Shown piece by piece: positions 46,372-49,826 of a DNA stretch of 49,826 nt (its first letter is position 1; each line of letters begins with the position of its first letter). The stretch is from a virus. A program made the position numbers and the translations under genes. Below the pieces are notes generated by a model. That model had not been told where the DNA came from and searched no databases. It saw only the letters and a program-made list of their open reading frames with translations. The stretch lies in IMG/VR virus record IMGVR_UViG_3300025102_000052, positions 1 to 49,826 of that record, one strand, 5' to 3'.

Positions 46372-48783
46372 ATGAAGATTCAGCTAAAGAATTCAAATGT
46401 CTTAGACAGTGGATCGGCTAAGCAGCCTACCGCTGCAAATATGCTGGATGGTGAGTTAGCCATCAACTTTAACTCTAATGATCCAGCAATCTTTATCAAA
46501 GATAGCGCAGGATCAATTGTAAGGCTTGCAGGTAAAAACAATCTATCCTTTACAAATTATCAAGCAATTATTCCAACCACATCGACACCCCCAACAAGTG
46601 CTGGTGCTGGTAATTTATATTGGGATACTGATGATCAACGCCTTTACATCTATTACGATGATGGCAATACACAGCAGTGGTTAGACGCTAGTAAGGAGAA
46701 GTTTGACACTGACCTAATTCCAGATGCCAATAATAGCAATCATCAAAGTGGAACCTTAGATGATCGTTATGTCAATTCTAATGGCGACACGCTTACTGGT
46801 AATCTTGTGCTGAATGCTGGATTGAATATAAATTCATCCAACATCTACCTGAACAACGGAAATATTACTTTTGAAGGTTCTACAGCTAATGCTAGCGAAA
46901 CTACTCTGTCGGTAGTTAATCCTACCAGTGATAATACTGTTCTAATCCCTGATGTTTCAGGAACATTAGTTACGACTGGTGATAATGGTTCTATCACTAC
47001 TGGGATGATTGCAAATGGAACTATTGTCGATGCAGATATTAATGCTTCAGCAGCCATCGGATTAAGTAAGCTGGCAACAGGGACGCTTCCTTCGGGTGTC
47101 CAAGTTGCAAGTGCCAACATTGTTGATGGTGCAATTGTTGATGCTGATATCAATGCAAGCGCTGCTATCACTCTGACAAAACTTGGAAATGGAGCACTCC
47201 CTTCTGGCATTACACTTCAATCATCACAGATTTCAGGCGGCTTATCTCCAGGAGATATTGCAGCAGGTACATTACCGAACAACGTAACTGTTACTAGTGC
47301 CAATATTGCTGATGGAACTATTGTCAACGCTGACATTAATGCTTCTGCAGAGATTGACGTAAGCAAGCTTGCTGATGGATCGTCGTATCAATTAATCCAT
47401 ACAAATGCTGCTGGCACGGGTGTTGAATGGACATCTAACATTGATGTTCCAGGAACACTAGATGTAACCGGCATAGCAACTTTTGATAATAACGTCACAA
47501 TCGCAGGTACTCTTACAGCTACGGGTACAAGCATTTCATTGGATTCTCCGATCGTAACAATCAAGGACTCCAATATTCAACTTGGAACCGTCTCTACTCC
47601 AACCGATATTACTGCCGATGGTGGGGGCTTAACTCTGAAAGGATCATCGGACAAAACCTTTGCGTGGGCCAACAGTACTGACGCTTGGACATCTAGCGAG
47701 CATATTGATCTTGCATCAGGAAAGGCTTATCACGTTAACGGTAGTCAAGTACTAACTCAGACATCTTTAGGATCAGGCGTTACTGGGTCTAGTTTGACTA
47801 GTGTTGGAACAATTAGCACTGGTACATGGCAAGGCTCTCAGATTGCTGATGCCTATTTAGCAACAATTACAACGTCAGGCAAAGTTGCAAACTCAGCAAC
47901 GACCGCTACGAACTTGAATACAGCAAACGCAATTGTTTCTCGTGATGCTTCTGGCGACTTTACTGCTAGGAACATTACAGCAACACTACTTGGTAATGCT
48001 AATACAGCTTCCGCTCTAGAGGAGTCTAGAACTATCAGTCTTACTGGAGACATGACAGGATCTGCTTCATTTGATGGTTCAACAAATATCACAATTAATA
48101 CAACTGCAAGTTTTGTAGGTACGACTAACTTGTCCTACAACAGTGCGACTAGAGTCATTGCCTCTGATACTGGTACAGATGCAACGTTACCTTTGTTCAG
48201 CAGTACAATTGCTGGCCTTACTCCTTTGTCTGGAGGAGGGACATCTAATTACTTAAGGGCTGATGGAACATGGGCTTCACCTCCTGGTACAGCTACGAAT
48301 CTTGGATTTACATCAGCAACATCTACCATTACTTCTAGTACTGGAACTGGCGTTGCGCTTCCAACATTTACTTCAACAATTAATGGCTTAGTTCCATACT
48401 CTGGTGGTGGTACTCAAAAATTTTTAAGAGCAGATGGTAGCTGGATTACAGTTGGTAGCCGTCAAACATTTGTTGGAACATCTGCTCCATCTAGTGCAAA
48501 TGAAGGTGACCAATGGTATGACACCGATGAAGGACGTACTTACATTTATTACACAGATAGCGATTCAAGTCAGTGGGTTGAAGGCAATCCAAGTTGGAAC
48601 GGTGGTATTCCATTTGGATCTATAACACCTACATATCTCAGTACCGGCGGCCCACAATGGGATACAAGTGGAAACTTAGAACTTACAGCTGCAAGTGCTG
48701 GCGTTATTCTTAAATCTCCCAACGGTACGCGCTATAAAGTAACAGTCACCAATGCTGGTAGTCTTTCTGTTGCAGCAGCCTGA
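46372..48783 (+). CDS. Tail fibre / appendage protein
   Basis: An 803-aa Ser/Thr/Gly/Asn-rich protein of long-fibre character. The start (MKIQLKNSNVLDSGSAKQPT) with ANMLDGELAINF resembles fibre attachment domains. The centre has a tandem module, repeated three times: ANIVDGTIVDADINASAAI-type units with LSKLATGTLPSG (about residues 210-345). Later come repeated YLRADGTWA and FLRADGSW loops and paired LYWDTDDQRLYIYY / WYDTDEGRTYIYY motifs near both ends. It ends in a beta-rich tip. Probably trimeric and used in host recognition. Confidence 0.85.
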   Translation: MKIQLKNSNVLDSGSAKQPTAANMLDGELAINFNSNDPAIFIKDSAGSIVRLAGKNNLSFTNYQAIIPTTSTPPTSAGAGNLYWDTDDQRLYIYYDDGNTQQWLDASKEKFDTDLIPDANNSNHQSGTLDDRYVNSNGDTLTGNLVLNAGLNINSSNIYLNNGNITFEGSTANASETTLSVVNPTSDNTVLIPDVSGTLVTTGDNGSITTGMIANGTIVDADINASAAIGLSKLATGTLPSGVQVASANIVDGAIVDADINASAAITLTKLGNGALPSGITLQSSQISGGLSPGDIAAGTLPNNVTVTSANIADGTIVNADINASAEIDVSKLADGSSYQLIHTNAAGTGVEWTSNIDVPGTLDVTGIATFDNNVTIAGTLTATGTSISLDSPIVTIKDSNIQLGTVSTPTDITADGGGLTLKGSSDKTFAWANSTDAWTSSEHIDLASGKAYHVNGSQVLTQTSLGSGVTGSSLTSVGTISTGTWQGSQIADAYLATITTSGKVANSATTATNLNTANAIVSRDASGDFTARNITATLLGNANTASALEESRTISLTGDMTGSASFDGSTNITINTTASFVGTTNLSYNSATRVIASDTGTDATLPLFSSTIAGLTPLSGGGTSNYLRADGTWASPPGTATNLGFTSATSTITSSTGTGVALPTFTSTINGLVPYSGGGTQKFLRADGSWITVGSRQTFVGTSAPSSANEGDQWYDTDEGRTYIYYTDSDSSQWVEGNPSWNGGIPFGSITPTYLSTGGPQWDTSGNLELTAASAGVILKSPNGTRYKVTVTNAGSLSVAAA

Positions 48784-48796
48784 TTAGTTATTTAAG

Positions 48797-48802
48797 TAGA
48801 AT
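48797..48802 (+). promoter_or_regulatory. Late-type -10 box TAGAAT
   Basis: TAGAAT ending 21 nt before the ATG at 48824. Confidence 0.55.
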
Positions 48803-48823
48803 CACAGAAGTTAAGTAAATAAA

Positions 48824-49006
48824 ATGGCTTGCAAACAATCTGATTTAATTACGGCTATCAACTCGTATGCAGCCGCAAAATCAACTGGAGACAATACATT
48901 GTTAGCATTGAGCGTCAATCTGCTCCAAGGTCTAATGGATACTTTAGAGTTTGAAGAAGAGACCGCTGTAGTTAAAGAGCCCGTCAGAGACGAGTCAAAA
49001 GAATAA
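48824..49006 (+). CDS. Small conserved-type cyanophage protein
   Basis: A 60-aa protein (MACKQSDLITAINSYAAAKS, then GLMDTLEFEEE). Helical and acidic; recalls, from memory, short proteins beside fibre genes in cyanophages. Function unknown. Confidence 0.65.
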   Translation: MACKQSDLITAINSYAAAKSTGDNTLLALSVNLLQGLMDTLEFEEETAVVKEPVRDESKE

Positions 49007-49076
49007 GTATTCACCTGACTTTTTCGATATACTAAAGATACCTTATTGAAGTCGTTAACCTGCAGGGAGAGCAATA

Positions 49077-49571
49077 ATGGCTGCAATCCAATTTCCAAAT
49101 AATCCAAATGCAGGTGATGTGTTTGATGCTTCTAATGGCATTAGGTATACCTACGATGGAGAGAAGTGGAAAACGCTTGGAACCTCTACTGCAGTAACTG
49201 GTGGTAATCAATTCGTTGAAACACCTAAAACTCTTACAGTAGATAAGGTTGTCACTGCGAATACAAATACTGGTGCAGTCGGTACTTTAGCGATTGGATC
49301 AAGTGCTGTATTAACAGTTCCATCCACATCTACTTTTAGAACCTTATTGGGCAAATCTGGAAGTGGTGGAGGAGCTGATGGTTTACCAATATCTGGTGGA
49401 ACCATGACAGGACCTTTAACACTTGCAGCAGACCCTGCGACAAATTTACAAGCTGCGACAAAGCAATACGTGGATTCAAATGCCACACTCGTTGCAGATG
49501 GCGGGAACTTTGATTCTGGTTATTCATTAGTTTCAGCATCATCAACATTCGACGGAGGATCATTCGACTAA
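49077..49571 (+). CDS. Fibre / appendage protein
   Basis: A 164-aa protein with ribosome-binding site (AGGGAGA). The start AAIQFPNNPNAGDVFDASNG, with RYTYDGEKWKTLG, is a form common in cyanophage fibre genes. The middle has GGTMTGPLTLAADPATNLQA and ATKQYVDSNATL, typical of fibre shafts. Coupled by TAATG to the next gene. Confidence 0.78.
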   Translation: MAAIQFPNNPNAGDVFDASNGIRYTYDGEKWKTLGTSTAVTGGNQFVETPKTLTVDKVVTANTNTGAVGTLAIGSSAVLTVPSTSTFRTLLGKSGSGGGADGLPISGGTMTGPLTLAADPATNLQAATKQYVDSNATLVADGGNFDSGYSLVSASSTFDGGSFD

Positions 49572-49826
49572 TGCCTACACCTAGCTCTAGAACACCATTA
49601 CGTATTGCTCGTGGAACCTACGCAAACCTGAACGGATCAGTTGCTGATATTCAGGAAGGTGAAATTTGCTACGCAACAGATCAAGATAAATTGTATGTGA
49701 AAGAGAGTGGTAGTTTGGTTGCAACTGGTGCAATTGCAAATAACGCACTTCTGAATGCAGCACAGACATTTACTGCAGCACAGAGAGGAGCAATCACTGC
49801 TTTAACTGATGGTGCAACAATCACCC
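49571..49826 (+). CDS. Fibre / appendage protein (partial, C-terminus beyond right edge)
   Basis: 85 codons are visible from ATG 49571: MPTPSSRTPLRIARGTYANL, then VADIQEGEICYATDQDKLYV and AAQTFTAAQRGAITALTDGA. The GEICYATDQDKLYV block is similar to the GELAINF and TYIYY motifs of the other fibre proteins. The gene runs out of the window. Confidence 0.75.
   Translation, partial: MPTPSSRTPLRIARGTYANLNGSVADIQEGEICYATDQDKLYVKESGSLVATGAIANNALLNAAQTFTAAQRGAITALTDGATIT

Overview
The window is a piece of a large cyanophage genome; the host is most likely marine Synechococcus or Prochlorococcus. The evidence is complete phage-type copies of both photosystem II core genes (psbA, psbD), two high-light-inducible (Hli) proteins and a TalC transaldolase, alongside unmistakable phage genes: a large terminase, a portal-like protein overlapping a scaffold-like protein, a major capsid protein and fibre-like proteins. 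No integrase, repressor, tail sheath or tape measure was recognised here, so tail morphology and lineage stay open. Nothing in this annotation comes from a database search.

Region 1 (1-10,975, all minus strand): a run of small, start/stop-overlapping genes. It begins with the N-terminal part of what looks like translation initiation factor IF-1 and includes a thioredoxin-like protein, a duplicated acidic protein, an SSB-like protein and a very basic histone/protamine-like protein. The photosynthesis/carbon block then lies, in transcription order, as psbA - 82-aa ORF - doxX - psbD - 89-aa ORF - talC - hli - hli. Further right are a secreted RlpA-like protein, a DUF932 protein and a ribbon-helix-helix candidate.

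Region 2 (11,000-19,620, mostly minus): an accessory region with an HNH nuclease, tRNA-Leu(UAA), a second SSB, a HAD phosphatase and many tiny genes. Most of these genes are separated by a stereotyped hairpin cassette: a 6-bp stem with 4-nt loop whose stem sequence changes from copy to copy but stays complementary, in several copies flanked at fixed distances by GAACAC/GTGTTC. Two plus-strand genes (12,810 and 17,474), each with a TACAAT box upstream, sit inside this block.

Region 3 (19,608-20,245): about 640 bases without a credible gene. It holds a cluster of AACTTRAGT-like repeats and several palindromes, and it separates the minus and plus transcription blocks. It ends in a promoter/leader element also found at 11,151-11,210.

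Region 4 (20,246 to the right edge, mostly plus): the virion block. Unrecognised, often glycine-rich proteins (possible internal/ejection proteins) come first, then a putative small terminase, the large terminase, a curlin-like-repeat protein, the portal, the overlapping scaffold, a cyanobacterial-type sigma-70 factor, the major capsid protein, a decoration-like protein, a helix-hairpin-helix protein, connector or tail candidates, a SWIM-motif protein and fibres. Minus-strand insertions are a virion lysozyme (27,588-28,595) and a NUMOD4/HNH endonuclease with a basic neighbour just before the capsid gene. Many plus genes or gene groups are preceded by a TAnAAT box 21-30 nt before the start codon with no visible -35 box, which fits late promoters and possibly the phage's own sigma factor.
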